A DNA stretch of 64,000 nt, taken from Herbaspirillum sp. (GTDB taxonomy: Bacteria; Pseudomonadota; Gammaproteobacteria; Burkholderiales; Burkholderiaceae_D). A program made the position numbers and the translations under genes. Positions 8,439-16,146 of the stretch are shown piece by piece. Location: positions 248,001 through 312,000 of the forward strand of contig NZ_JAGIBI010000001.1 of the NCBI RefSeq assembly GCF_017744395.1, given 5' to 3'. Below the pieces are notes generated by a model. That model saw only the letters and a list, made by a program, of their open reading frames with translations, was not told the DNA's origin and did no database searches. Numbering within the stretch: the first letter of the stretch is position 1; every line of letters starts with the position of its first letter.

Positions 8439-9407
8439 TCAGGCGGCTGCGCGGATCTGTTCCAGGGCCAGCCGCACCGACTTGCGCACTTCCGGATCGG
8501 CATCCTGTTCCGCCCGTTGCAAGGCGGGCAGGGCAGCGGCATCGCCGATCTCGCCCAGCGCCAGTGCCGCTTCCTTGCGCAGGTTGCTGATCTCGTGCGT
8601 CAGCGTCACCAGTAGCGGTTCCACTGCCGCGCGATCGCGCAGGCGGCCCAGGCTGCGCGCGGCGCGCAAGCGGACTTGCCAGTAGGGATCGTCCAGCGCG
8701 GCGATGAGCGGTTCCAGCGCGCTGGCCGGCTTCAGTTTTCCCAAGGTGGTCGCCGCTTCTTCCCGGACTTGCCAGGCGGCGTCGCGCAATGCTGCCAGCA
8801 GCGCCGGCAGGGCCTGGATGCCTTGCGAGAAGCCCAGGGCGCCGGTCGCGGCGCGGCGCACTTCGGCTTCGCGGTCTTTCGCGGCCAGATGCATCAAGGC
8901 GGCGATGGCGCGGTTGTCCTTCAGGTAGCCGAGGACGGCGACCGCTTCGCGCCGCACCAGCGGATCGCTGTGCGCCAGCGCGTCCAGGGCCGGATCGAAG
9001 CTGGCGGCTACCCGCAGTTCGCGCAAGCCGCGCAGGATCGAAACCAGGACGAAGGGATGCTCGTCGCGGGCATGAGGCAGCAGCAGTTGCGCCGATTCGG
9101 GGTGCTTCAGTTCGCTCAGTGCATGGGCGGCGGCTTCCCGCACTTCCAGGTCTTCGTCGCGCAGCAGCGGCACGATGCCGGCTACGCTGGCGGGGCTTTC
9201 GAAGGCTTCCAGGGCGCGCGCCGCTTCCAGGCGCACGGCGGGAGAGGTGTCAGCCAGCGCCGCCACCAACAGCGGCGCGTGCTCGTCGCCGGCCACATCG
9301 ATCAGGTCCAGCACGGCGATGCGGCGCACCGCCGCATCGGGATCGCGCAGGCGTTGGCGGAGCGCTTCGGTGTCATCGTCATACGTGGCGAAATCTGCTG
9401 CGTTCAC
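8439..9407 (-). CDS. HEAT-repeat protein (PBS-lyase-like repeats)
   Basis: 322 residues built almost wholly of about nine HEAT units of roughly 31 residues, for example DPDAAVRRIAVLDLIDVAGDEHAPLLVAAL, DTSPAVRLEAARALEAFESPASVAGIVPLL and DPYWQVRLRAARSLGRLRDRAAVEPLLVTL. There is no signal peptide, so it is a cytoplasmic scaffold or clamp. Related repeats act as chromophore lyases in cyanobacteria, but no bilin pathway is visible here. It is 9 bp from the ABC ATPase and in the same transcript as the flavoprotein and ferredoxin, so a role in assembling or docking that complex is the simplest inference. Confidence 0.85.
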   Translation of the reverse strand: MNAADFATYDDDTEALRQRLRDPDAAVRRIAVLDLIDVAGDEHAPLLVAALADTSPAVRLEAARALEAFESPASVAGIVPLLRDEDLEVREAAAHALSELKHPESAQLLLPHARDEHPFVLVSILRGLRELRVAASFDPALDALAHSDPLVRREAVAVLGYLKDNRAIAALMHLAAKDREAEVRRAATGALGFSQGIQALPALLAALRDAAWQVREEAATTLGKLKPASALEPLIAALDDPYWQVRLRAARSLGRLRDRAAVEPLLVTLTHEISNLRKEAALALGEIGDAAALPALQRAEQDADPEVRKSVRLALEQIRAAA

Positions 9408-9416
9408 TTCATTTCC

Positions 9417-10256
9417 TCAAATGGCAAATTGGACTTCGGAAAGCGTGGCCCCGAGCGGGCTCAGCCTTTCCAGCGGGATGGCCTTGGCCTGCGGATGCAG
9501 CAGGGCCAGGCAATGGCGCTTCAGTTCGATGAAGCGCGGCGAGGTGACCAGGCCGGCCTCGCGCGGCCGCGGAAAGTCGATGCGCAGTTCTTCGATGATG
9601 CGCCCGGGGCGCGGGCTCATCACCAGGATGCGGTCGGCCAGGAACAGCGCTTCGTCGATGTCGTGGGTGATGAACAGGATGGTGGTCGGGATCCGGGACC
9701 AGACATCCAGCAGCAGCTCCTGCATCTTCAGGCGGGTCTGCGCATCCAGCGCGCCGAACGGCTCATCCATGAGCATCAGGCGCGGATGGTTGATCAGCAC
9801 GCGGGCGATCTCCACCCGCTGCTGCATGCCACCCGACAGCTGGGCCGGATAGCTGTGTTCGAAGCCGGCCAGGCCGACCAGTTCCAGCAGCTCGCGCGCC
9901 TTCTCATGGCGTTGCGCGCGCGGGATGCCTTTCATCTTCAGGCCGAAGGCGACGTTGTCGATCACGCGTTGCCAGGGGAACAGCGTATGGTGCTGGAACA
10001 CCAGGCCGCGCTCGGGATGCGGGCCGGAGACGGCGGCGCCGTCGACCCTGACCTGTCCGGCGCCGGACGCCAGATGGCCGGCCAGCGCGCCCAGCAGGGT
10101 CGACTTGCCGCAGCCGGAAGGGCCCAGCACGCATACGAATTCGCCGGGGGCGATGTCGAGCGATACCTCTTGCAGCGCTGCGAAGCGGCGCCGGCCGGCG
10201 CCGAGTTCGATGGTCAGGCGGTCGATGGCGACGGCGCCGGGTTGTCTGGTGGCCAT
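9417..10256 (-). CDS. ABC transporter ATPase, nitrate/sulfonate/taurine type
   Basis: 279 residues with Walker A GPSGCGKST, Q-loop region VFQHHTLFPWQRV, signature LSGGMQQRVEIARVL, Walker B LMLMDEPFGALD and H-loop ILFITHDIDEALFLADRI. The overall pattern is that of SsuB/TauB/NrtD ATPases. It energises the permease encoded 3 bp upstream. The C-terminal region after the H-loop (IDFPRPREAGLVTSPRF) is as in this subfamily. No specific substrate can be read from an ATPase. Confidence 0.93.
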   Translation of the reverse strand: MATRQPGAVAIDRLTIELGAGRRRFAALQEVSLDIAPGEFVCVLGPSGCGKSTLLGALAGHLASGAGQVRVDGAAVSGPHPERGLVFQHHTLFPWQRVIDNVAFGLKMKGIPRAQRHEKARELLELVGLAGFEHSYPAQLSGGMQQRVEIARVLINHPRLMLMDEPFGALDAQTRLKMQELLLDVWSRIPTTILFITHDIDEALFLADRILVMSPRPGRIIEELRIDFPRPREAGLVTSPRFIELKRHCLALLHPQAKAIPLERLSPLGATLSEVQFAI

Positions 10257-10259
10257 GTC

Positions 10260-11111
10260 TTACCTCTGCAGCAGATACCAGGGCATCAGCAGGTCGCCGA
10301 TCTTGCGGATCGCCATGCTGCTGACCATGCCCATGATGCCGATGAACATCATCCCGACCACGATGTCGCTGTAGTTCTGGATGGTGTAGGAAGCCCAGGT
10401 GTAATAGCCGATGCCGAACTGGCCGGCGATCATCTCGGCCGTCACCAGGCAGAACCAGGCCGTGCCCATGCCGATCGACAGGCCGGTGACGATGCTGGGC
10501 GCGGCCGCCGGCAGGATCACCTGGGAAAATACCGCGCGCCGGCCGCTGCCCAGGCTGCGGGCGGAAGCGACCAGGCGCGGGTCGACGCCTTCCACGCCGT
10601 GGATGGTATTGAGCAGGATGGGGAACAGGGCGCCGATGAAGGTGATGTAGATCATCGATAGCTCCGACGAGGGAAACATCAGGATCGCCAATGGAATCCA
10701 GGCTACCGCCGGAATCGGCCGCAGCAGCTCCAGCGGCGGCAGCAGCACGTCGGACAGCCAGCGCAACCGGCCGATCAGCATGCCCAGCAGGATGCCGGCT
10801 GCGGCGGCCGCGGCAAAGCCGGCAAGCACCCGCACCAGGCTGGCCCACAGGTGCGACAGCAGTTTGGGCGATTGCGCCAGCGTCCAGGCCGCCGCCAGCA
10901 CCTCGGCCGGCGCCGGGACGTTCTGGAACGTGACCAGGCCGAGATTGAGCCGGTGCTGCGACGCCCACTGCCAGAGCAGCAGGCAAACCGCGATCGATGC
11001 GATGCGCAAGGCATGCCGCCGCCATTGGCCGGGCTGGCCGGCGCCGGCCGGCGCGGGATCGGCGGCCACTCGCGCATCTTCCTGCACCGGCAACGATGAA
11101 CTCAGGGTCAT
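10260..11111 (-). CDS. ABC transporter permease, nitrate/sulfonate/taurine type
   Basis: 283 residues. A charged, Pro/Ala-rich cytoplasmic N-terminus of about 33 residues precedes six hydrophobic segments. The BPD_transp_1 coupling loop reads DPRLVASARSLGSGRRAVFSQVILPAAAPSIVTGL. LLRPIPAVAWIPLAI is typical of TauC/SsuC permeases. It forms the membrane channel for the solute-binding protein encoded 25 bp upstream. Confidence 0.92.
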   Translation of the reverse strand: MTLSSSLPVQEDARVAADPAPAGAGQPGQWRRHALRIASIAVCLLLWQWASQHRLNLGLVTFQNVPAPAEVLAAAWTLAQSPKLLSHLWASLVRVLAGFAAAAAAGILLGMLIGRLRWLSDVLLPPLELLRPIPAVAWIPLAILMFPSSELSMIYITFIGALFPILLNTIHGVEGVDPRLVASARSLGSGRRAVFSQVILPAAAPSIVTGLSIGMGTAWFCLVTAEMIAGQFGIGYYTWASYTIQNYSDIVVGMMFIGIMGMVSSMAIRKIGDLLMPWYLLQR

Positions 11112-11136
11112 GGTCGGTTTCCTTGTGGCGGAAGCA

Positions 11137-12546
11137 TCAGACGGCGCCGGCCTTGGCCGCGTTGAAGTCGAGCACGGCGCCGCCGTTCTTCCTGGCCCAT
11201 GCCTCGGCCGCGTGCTTGAGCAGGAAGGCGCTGGTCTCGTTCTTACCCTGTACGTACCAGGCGTCCGCCGCCAGCAGCTTCAGGCCGGTGTCGCGGTCGT
11301 GCGCGTAGACGGTGCGGATCTTCCTGCCGGACTGTTCCAGCTTGCGGGCCTCGGCCAGCGCCGTTCCCAGCGTCGCGTAGTGGCGCACCAGCGGTTCGCC
11401 CTGCACCCAGATCTGGCCGACCCGCTTGGGATCGGCGATGGGCTTGCCGGTCAGCGCGTCCTTGCCGGTCAGCGGCAGCTTGGCGTAGTTCTTCAGTTGC
11501 GCTTCATAGTCCAGCCCGGATTGCTTGAAGGCGGCGCGGAGGTACTGGTCGTCGACGAAGGTGTTGGGATCGAGGTCGGTCTCGGTGCGCTTCATGGCCT
11601 TGAGCGTATCGACCGAAGTCTTGACCGCCTGCCGGTATTCCGGCTTCCAGGTGAAGTCGCGCGTCTGCAGGCCGAGCGGGCCGTGGAACAGGTAGTCGAT
11701 CTCGGCCTCGATGCCGGTCACCTTTTCGATCAGTTCGCTGTACTTCTCGGGCTCGGCGGCGATGAGGCGGTTGGCCTCGATGGCCGCGCGCAGGAAGGCC
11801 ACCACGACCTCGGGATACTTCTTCGCATAGTCGGCATCGACCAGGCTGCCGTGGAAGGTCGGCGTGTCGGCCTGCGAGCCGTCGAAGATCTTGCGCGCGT
11901 AACCGCGGTGCGGGAACAGTTCGGCGAACGGCACGAAATCGGCATGCGCCTCGATCTTGTTGCTTTGCAGGGCCGAGCCCGCCACCTCAGGCGCTTGGGT
12001 AATGATGTTGACGTCCTTCTCCGGATCCCAGCCCTGGTCCTTCACGGCGCGCAGCAGCATGCCGTGCGCGGTCGAGGCGAAGGGCACGGAGATGATCTTG
12101 CCCTTGAGCTCGGCCAGCGACTGCACCGGCGAACCCTTGGGAACCACGATGCCGTTGCCGCTGCCGGTGGTGCTGCCCGACAGCACGGTGATGAAGATGC
12201 TCTTCTTGCCGGCCTTCTGGAAGGCAGCGCCGTTGAACGAACCCGGGAAGTCGGCCATGGAGCCGATATCCAGCTTGCCGGCCACCATCTCATTGGTCAG
12301 CGGCGCGCCGGAGGTGAAGTTCTTCCACTGGATGTCGTATTGGGCATCCTTGTATTTGCCGTCATGCGGCAGGTATTTTTCCAGCAGCTTGAGTTCGCGG
12401 ATCAGCAGGCCGCCGGTGGCGCAGTTGATGGTGGTGTCCTGCGTGCCGATGGCGATGCGGATGGTCTCGGCGCCAGCCGAGGCCGAGCCCGCGGCCAGCA
12501 GGGACAGTCCTAACAATGTCGTTGTAATGGTGTGGCGCAATTGCAT
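11137..12546 (-). CDS. NitT/TauT-type ABC solute-binding protein with C-terminal NosL-like extension
   Basis: 469 residues, well over the 320-340 of ordinary SsuA/TauA proteins. A Sec signal (LLGLSLLAAGSASAGA) precedes a type II periplasmic binding fold: IRIAIGTQDTTINCATGG, VAGKLDIGSMADFPGSFNGAAF, GIVVPKGSPVQSLAELKGKIISVPFASTAHGM. The last roughly 94 residues (IWVQGEPLVRHYATL... TVYAHDRDTGLKLLAADAWYV... ETSAFLLKHAAEAWARKNGGAVLDF) resemble the C-terminal part of NosL-type copper-binding proteins. That reading is by eye and has moderate certainty. The ligand is unknown; sulfonate, nitrile or another small oxidised N/S compound are candidates given the redox partners. Confidence 0.88.
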   Translation of the reverse strand: MQLRHTITTTLLGLSLLAAGSASAGAETIRIAIGTQDTTINCATGGLLIRELKLLEKYLPHDGKYKDAQYDIQWKNFTSGAPLTNEMVAGKLDIGSMADFPGSFNGAAFQKAGKKSIFITVLSGSTTGSGNGIVVPKGSPVQSLAELKGKIISVPFASTAHGMLLRAVKDQGWDPEKDVNIITQAPEVAGSALQSNKIEAHADFVPFAELFPHRGYARKIFDGSQADTPTFHGSLVDADYAKKYPEVVVAFLRAAIEANRLIAAEPEKYSELIEKVTGIEAEIDYLFHGPLGLQTRDFTWKPEYRQAVKTSVDTLKAMKRTETDLDPNTFVDDQYLRAAFKQSGLDYEAQLKNYAKLPLTGKDALTGKPIADPKRVGQIWVQGEPLVRHYATLGTALAEARKLEQSGRKIRTVYAHDRDTGLKLLAADAWYVQGKNETSAFLLKHAAEAWARKNGGAVLDFNAAKAGAV

Positions 12547-12584
12547 GGTGGGTTCCCCAGGGTAATGGCCTGCCGGCCTCGTGG

Positions 12585-12818
12585 TCAGCGCAGCAGGTAA
12601 GGTATGTCGACATGGACCGCCCCGGTCGGGCAGTCCTTCTCACAGGGCATGCAGTACCAGCACTCGTCGAACTTCATGTAGGCCTTGCCCTTGTCGAAGT
12701 CGATGGCCAGCACATCGAGCGGGCAGACGTCGACGCAGACCGTGCAGCCTTTTTCGGCAATGCATTTGTCTTCGTCGATGGTGACGGGAACGTTGGTGAT
12801 GGAAAAGGCGGTTGGCAT
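12585..12818 (-). CDS. Dicluster 4Fe-4S ferredoxin, AprB/FdxA-like
   Basis: 77 residues from ATG 12818; the track frame starts too early, inside the flavoprotein gene. Two cysteine sets are visible, CIAEKGCTVCVDVCP and CWYCMPCEKDCP, giving eight ligands for two 4Fe-4S clusters. It lies 20 bp downstream of the flavoprotein gene and is its probable electron partner, as in AprAB or fumarate-reductase-like pairs. There is no signal peptide, so the complex is cytoplasmic. Confidence 0.92.
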   Translation of the reverse strand: MPTAFSITNVPVTIDEDKCIAEKGCTVCVDVCPLDVLAIDFDKGKAYMKFDECWYCMPCEKDCPTGAVHVDIPYLLR

Positions 12819-12838
12819 GGGAATGTCCTCGCGTGGGC

Positions 12839-14572
12839 TCAGGCGGCGGCCTGTTCGGGTTCTTTCTTGATGCGCAGATGCTGGTAGGCCGATTTCTCCC
12901 GGTCGTCCAGCGGCACGATGTAGGGATCGACGGCGCGCTTGAAGCTGACCATGCGGCCATCCTGTTTCTGCAACTGCGCATGCACCATCCATTCGGCATC
13001 GTTGCGCTGCGGATAATCGACGCGGTTGTGGTACAGCCCCCAGCGGCTCTCGGTGCGGTACAGCGAGGCGCGCGCCGCCATTTCGGCGCAGTCGCGGATG
13101 GCGTGGACTTCCATGGCGCGCATCAGCTCATGCGGGTTGCGCGCCTGCAGGCGTTCCAGGTCTTCATGGATGGCTTCGAAGCGCTGCAGGCCGATTTCCA
13201 TCTTGCGGGTGATCTTGGGCGGCTGCAGGTAGTCGTTGACCATGCGGCGCAGCTTGTATTCGACCTGGTTGGGCGGCAAGCCGTCCTGGCGCGCCAGCGG
13301 CGCCCAGACGCGGGCGCGCTCGGCGGCGACCTGCTGCTCGTCGACCTCGGCCAGCGGCTTGTCGGCGCAATAGCGGGCCGCGTTTTCCCCGGCCAGGCGG
13401 CCGTAGACGAAAGCGCCCAGCATGTAGTTGTGCGGCACGCAGGCCAGGTCGCCGGCGGCGTACAGGCCCGGCACGGTAGTCTCGGCATGCTCGTTGACCC
13501 ACACGCCCGAGGCCGAATGGCCGCTGCACAGGCCGATCTCGGAGATGTGCATCTCCACCATCTGCTGGCGGTAGTCGGTGCCGCGCCCGGCGTGGAAGCG
13601 GCCGCGGCTGGGGCGTTCATTGGTGTGCAGGATGGTTTCGATGGTGCTGATGGTTTCCTCGGCCAAATGGTTCAGCTTGAGGAACACCGGGCCGTTGCCG
13701 CCCTGCAGTTCGTTGTAGAACTCCTGCATCATCTGGCCGCTCCAGTAGTCGCACTCGATGAAGCGCTCGCCGTGACTGTTGGTGGTGAAGCCGCCGAAGG
13801 GGCCGGTGACGTAGGCGCAGGCCGGGCCGTTGTAGTCCTTGATCAGCGGGTTGATCTGGAAACATTCGATGCCCGACAACTCGGCTCCGGCGTGATAGGC
13901 CATGCTGTAGCCGTCGCCGGCGTTGGTCGGATTTTCATAAGTACCGAACAGGTAGCCGGAGGCGGGCAAGCCAAGTCGGCCGGCTGCGCCAGTGGACAGC
14001 ACCACGGTCTTGGCGCGCACCACGTGGAAGTCGCCGGTGCGGCAATCGAAAGCCATGGCGCCGGCGATGCTGCCGTCGCCGGCGGTCAGCAGGCGCGTGG
14101 CCACCAGCCGGTTGGTGATCTCCACCCGCGCGCGCTTCAGGCGCCGGTACAGCACTTTCTTGATGTCGTGGCCTTCCGGCATGGGCAGCACGTAGGTTCC
14201 CATGTGATGCACCTTGCGCATGGCGTAGTCGCCGGTCTCGTCCTTCTCGAACTTGACGCCCCAGCGGTCCAGCTCCTCGATCATCGAAAAGCTGTTCCGC
14301 GCATAGGCCATTACCGCCTTCTGGTTGACGATGCCGTCGTTGGCGATGGTGATTTCCTTGACGTACTGCTCGGGCGTGGCGAAGCCCGGCACGATGGCGT
14401 TGTTCAGGCCATCCATGCCCATCGAGATGGCGCCGCTGCGCTTGACGTTGGCTTTTTCCAGCAACAGCACGCGCAGCGCCGGATTGGCCTCCTTGGCCTT
14501 GGCCGCGGCCATCGGCCCGGCGGTGCCGCCGCCGATCACGAGGACGTCGACGGTCTGTACATGCGTTTGCAT
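12839..14572 (-). CDS. FAD-dependent fumarate reductase/APS reductase-like flavoprotein subunit
   Basis: 577 residues. The N-terminal dinucleotide motif DVLVIGGGTAGPMAAAKAKEANPALRVLLLEKA is followed by KRSGAISMGMDGLNNAI, the FAD domain closure GLYAAGDLACVPHNYMLGAFVYGRLAGENAARY, and a C-terminal helical domain ending in a long charged tail. The family covers SdhA, FrdA, AprA and NadB. KANVKRSGAISMGMDG is closest in feel to AprA-type proteins. With the dicluster ferredoxin it likely forms a cytoplasmic two-subunit oxidoreductase. No sat or other dissimilatory sulfur genes are present, so APS reductase activity should not be assumed. Confidence 0.88.
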   Translation of the reverse strand: MQTHVQTVDVLVIGGGTAGPMAAAKAKEANPALRVLLLEKANVKRSGAISMGMDGLNNAIVPGFATPEQYVKEITIANDGIVNQKAVMAYARNSFSMIEELDRWGVKFEKDETGDYAMRKVHHMGTYVLPMPEGHDIKKVLYRRLKRARVEITNRLVATRLLTAGDGSIAGAMAFDCRTGDFHVVRAKTVVLSTGAAGRLGLPASGYLFGTYENPTNAGDGYSMAYHAGAELSGIECFQINPLIKDYNGPACAYVTGPFGGFTTNSHGERFIECDYWSGQMMQEFYNELQGGNGPVFLKLNHLAEETISTIETILHTNERPSRGRFHAGRGTDYRQQMVEMHISEIGLCSGHSASGVWVNEHAETTVPGLYAAGDLACVPHNYMLGAFVYGRLAGENAARYCADKPLAEVDEQQVAAERARVWAPLARQDGLPPNQVEYKLRRMVNDYLQPPKITRKMEIGLQRFEAIHEDLERLQARNPHELMRAMEVHAIRDCAEMAARASLYRTESRWGLYHNRVDYPQRNDAEWMVHAQLQKQDGRMVSFKRAVDPYIVPLDDREKSAYQHLRIKKEPEQAAA

Positions 14573-14606
14573 GGCGTTTCCTTTCAGGATTGCAGGAGTC
14601 TGGAGA

Positions 14607-15362
14607 TCAGGCCGAGGCTTCCGGCCGGCGCGCGATGCGCAGGTGGTACTGGAAGGCTTCGCTGCGGAAATAGAGGTATTCGAAGTCGAAGGGCTTGCCC
14701 TCGGCGGTACAGGTCAGGCGCTCGATGCGCAGCAGGGCAGAACCCTCGGCCACCTGGAGCGCCGCGGCCAGTTCGCTGTCGGCCGATACCGCGCCGATCT
14801 GCAGGTCGGCGTGGCCGAGCGGGATGCCAAAGTCGTTTTCGAAGATCAGGAAGATGTCGCGGTTGCTCAGGTCTTCGTGGCGCAAGCGTTCGCCCAGTTC
14901 TTCCGGCAGATAGGTGATTTCCAGCGACACCGGTTCCCGGTCGAGATGCCGGATGCGGCGGATCTCCGAGACCGCGGCGCCGGGTTCCACGCCCAGCCGT
15001 TCGGCCACTTCAGGCGTGGCCGGCACGCTGCGATGGCCGGTCACGCGGTTGTAGATGGCGTAGCCCTTGCGCGTCATGGCCTCGGCGAAGCCTTCCAGGC
15101 GCGTGAGTTCCTGGGCCGCCTTCTTCTTGGCGACGAAGGTGCCCTTGCCGGGAATCTTGAAGATCGCCCCTTCGCGCTGCAGGTCGGACAGGGCTTGGCG
15201 CACCGTGATGCGGCTCACGCCGAAGACGGCGCCCAGCTCGCTCTCCGGCGGCAGTTGCGCATGCGCGGCATAGGTGCCGTCGAAGATGCGTTCGCGCAGC
15301 CGGTCCTTGACCTGTACATACAGGGGCACAGGCGAGTGGGCGATAGCTTCGAAGGCGGACAT
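14607..15362 (-). CDS. GntR-family regulator, HutC/UTRA type
   Basis: 251 residues. The winged helix is at about 12-78 (RLRERIFDGTYAAHAQLPPESELGAVFGVSRITVRQALSDLQREGAIFKIPGKGTFVA), followed by a UTRA ligand domain (FEDGFGIPL-like ENDFGIPLGHADLQIGAVSAD... GSALLRIERLTCTAEGKPFDFEYLYFRSEAFQYHL). It is the first gene of the flavoprotein/ABC operon and is separated by 34 bp from the flavoprotein gene, so it very likely regulates its own operon through the palindrome 35 bp upstream of its start. The effector is unknown. Confidence 0.92.
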   Translation of the reverse strand: MSAFEAIAHSPVPLYVQVKDRLRERIFDGTYAAHAQLPPESELGAVFGVSRITVRQALSDLQREGAIFKIPGKGTFVAKKKAAQELTRLEGFAEAMTRKGYAIYNRVTGHRSVPATPEVAERLGVEPGAAVSEIRRIRHLDREPVSLEITYLPEELGERLRHEDLSNRDIFLIFENDFGIPLGHADLQIGAVSADSELAAALQVAEGSALLRIERLTCTAEGKPFDFEYLYFRSEAFQYHLRIARRPEASA

Positions 15363-15396
15363 GGCGTTTCCCGTTGGGGCGGATCGGATTGGTTGA

Positions 15397-15412
15397 ACCT
15401 GTTATGACAGGT
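15397..15412. promoter_or_regulatory. Perfect palindrome upstream of the UTRA GntR gene
   Basis: ACCTGT-TATG-ACAGGT is a perfect 6-4-6 inverted repeat 35 bp before the regulator ATG, the size and spacing expected for a HutC-type GntR operator. It is the best candidate for autoregulation of the whole operon. Confidence 0.55.
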
Positions 15413-15556
15413 GATGACCATGCGATCTTAGGGAGAGGCGCGCGGGCTGGGAACGAATCTCTTTGCACATCCATATACGTAAAACGTGTTTGGCCCATGG
15501 CAGTTTTACGGGCGATTCAAGTCATGTTGCTCAACGGCCTTGCTTCCTGGAGGGCA

Positions 15557-15584
15557 TTGCGCAAGGCCACTTACTTAATATATA
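15557..15584 (+). promoter_or_regulatory. Candidate sigma70 promoter of the fecI-like gene
   Basis: TTGCGC (15557-15562), a 16-bp spacer and TATATA (15579-15584), placed directly before the Fur box so that bound repressor would cover the transcription start. Confidence 0.45.
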
Positions 15585-15585
15585 G

Positions 15586-15600
15586 TGAGAATTATTCTCA
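15586..15600. promoter_or_regulatory. Fur box
   Basis: TGAGAATTATTCTCA is a perfect 7-1-7 palindrome, matching the Fur core TGATAATNATTATCA at 13 of 15 positions. It lies 36 bp upstream of the sigma factor start, so iron-replete Fur should repress the sigma/anti-sigma pair and, indirectly, the receptor. Confidence 0.85.
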
Positions 15601-15635
15601 TTTATTCGAGGCCGGGGCGGCCAACAAGACAAATC

Positions 15636-16133
15636 ATGTCCAATGCGGGCGTACATGAACAAATTGGCGCGTTATACAACCATCACCACGGTTGGCTGGC
15701 GGACTGGCTCAGCGGCAAGCTGAAGTGCCGGCACCTGGGGGCGGATCTGGCGCAAGACACCTTCCTGCGCCTGTTCTCAGGCCGCCTGCCGAGCCAATTG
15801 GACAATCCCAGGGCCTATCTGACGACGGTTGCCAAAGGCATCGTCAACACCTATTTCCGCAGGAAGAACCTGGAGCAAGCCTATCTGGACGCATTGGCGT
15901 TGTTGCCCGAACAGGTGCAGCCTGCGCCGGAAGAGCGCTTGCAGGTGCTCGAAGCCTTGAACGAGATCGACCGCATCCTGGATGGGCTGCCGGCGAAGGT
16001 GCGGCAAGTGTTCCTGCTGGCCCAATTGGATGGACTGCCTTACGCCGATATTTGCGGGATGCTGGATCTCTCGCTGGCCACAGTCAAACGGCATATGGTG
16101 AAGGCTTATGCCCATTGCCTGAGCGCTGTGTGA
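15636..16133 (+). CDS. ECF sigma factor, FecI-like
   Basis: 165 residues from ATG 15636; the longer track start overlaps the Fur box. It has region 2 (LYNHHHGWLADWLSGKLKCRHLGADLAQDTFLRLF) and region 4 (LDGLPAKVRQVFLLAQLDGLPYADICGMLDLSLATVKRHMVKAYAHC) of iron-starvation sigma factors. It should direct transcription of the TonB receptor gene when released by the FecR-like partner encoded 13 bp downstream. Fur control is visible upstream. Confidence 0.93.
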   Translation: MSNAGVHEQIGALYNHHHGWLADWLSGKLKCRHLGADLAQDTFLRLFSGRLPSQLDNPRAYLTTVAKGIVNTYFRRKNLEQAYLDALALLPEQVQPAPEERLQVLEALNEIDRILDGLPAKVRQVFLLAQLDGLPYADICGMLDLSLATVKRHMVKAYAHCLSAV

Positions 16134-16146
16134 GACGGGGTTCATC

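Noticed and set aside
8676-10661. 661-codon + strand ORF across the HEAT and ABC genes
   Set aside because: Spans three well-supported minus-strand genes; composition typical of antisense G+C-rich shadow.
12839-14572. Assignment of the flavoprotein as adenylylsulfate reductase AprA
   Set aside because: No sat, dsr or qmo genes nearby and the family is broad; only a general FrdA/AprA-like call is justified.
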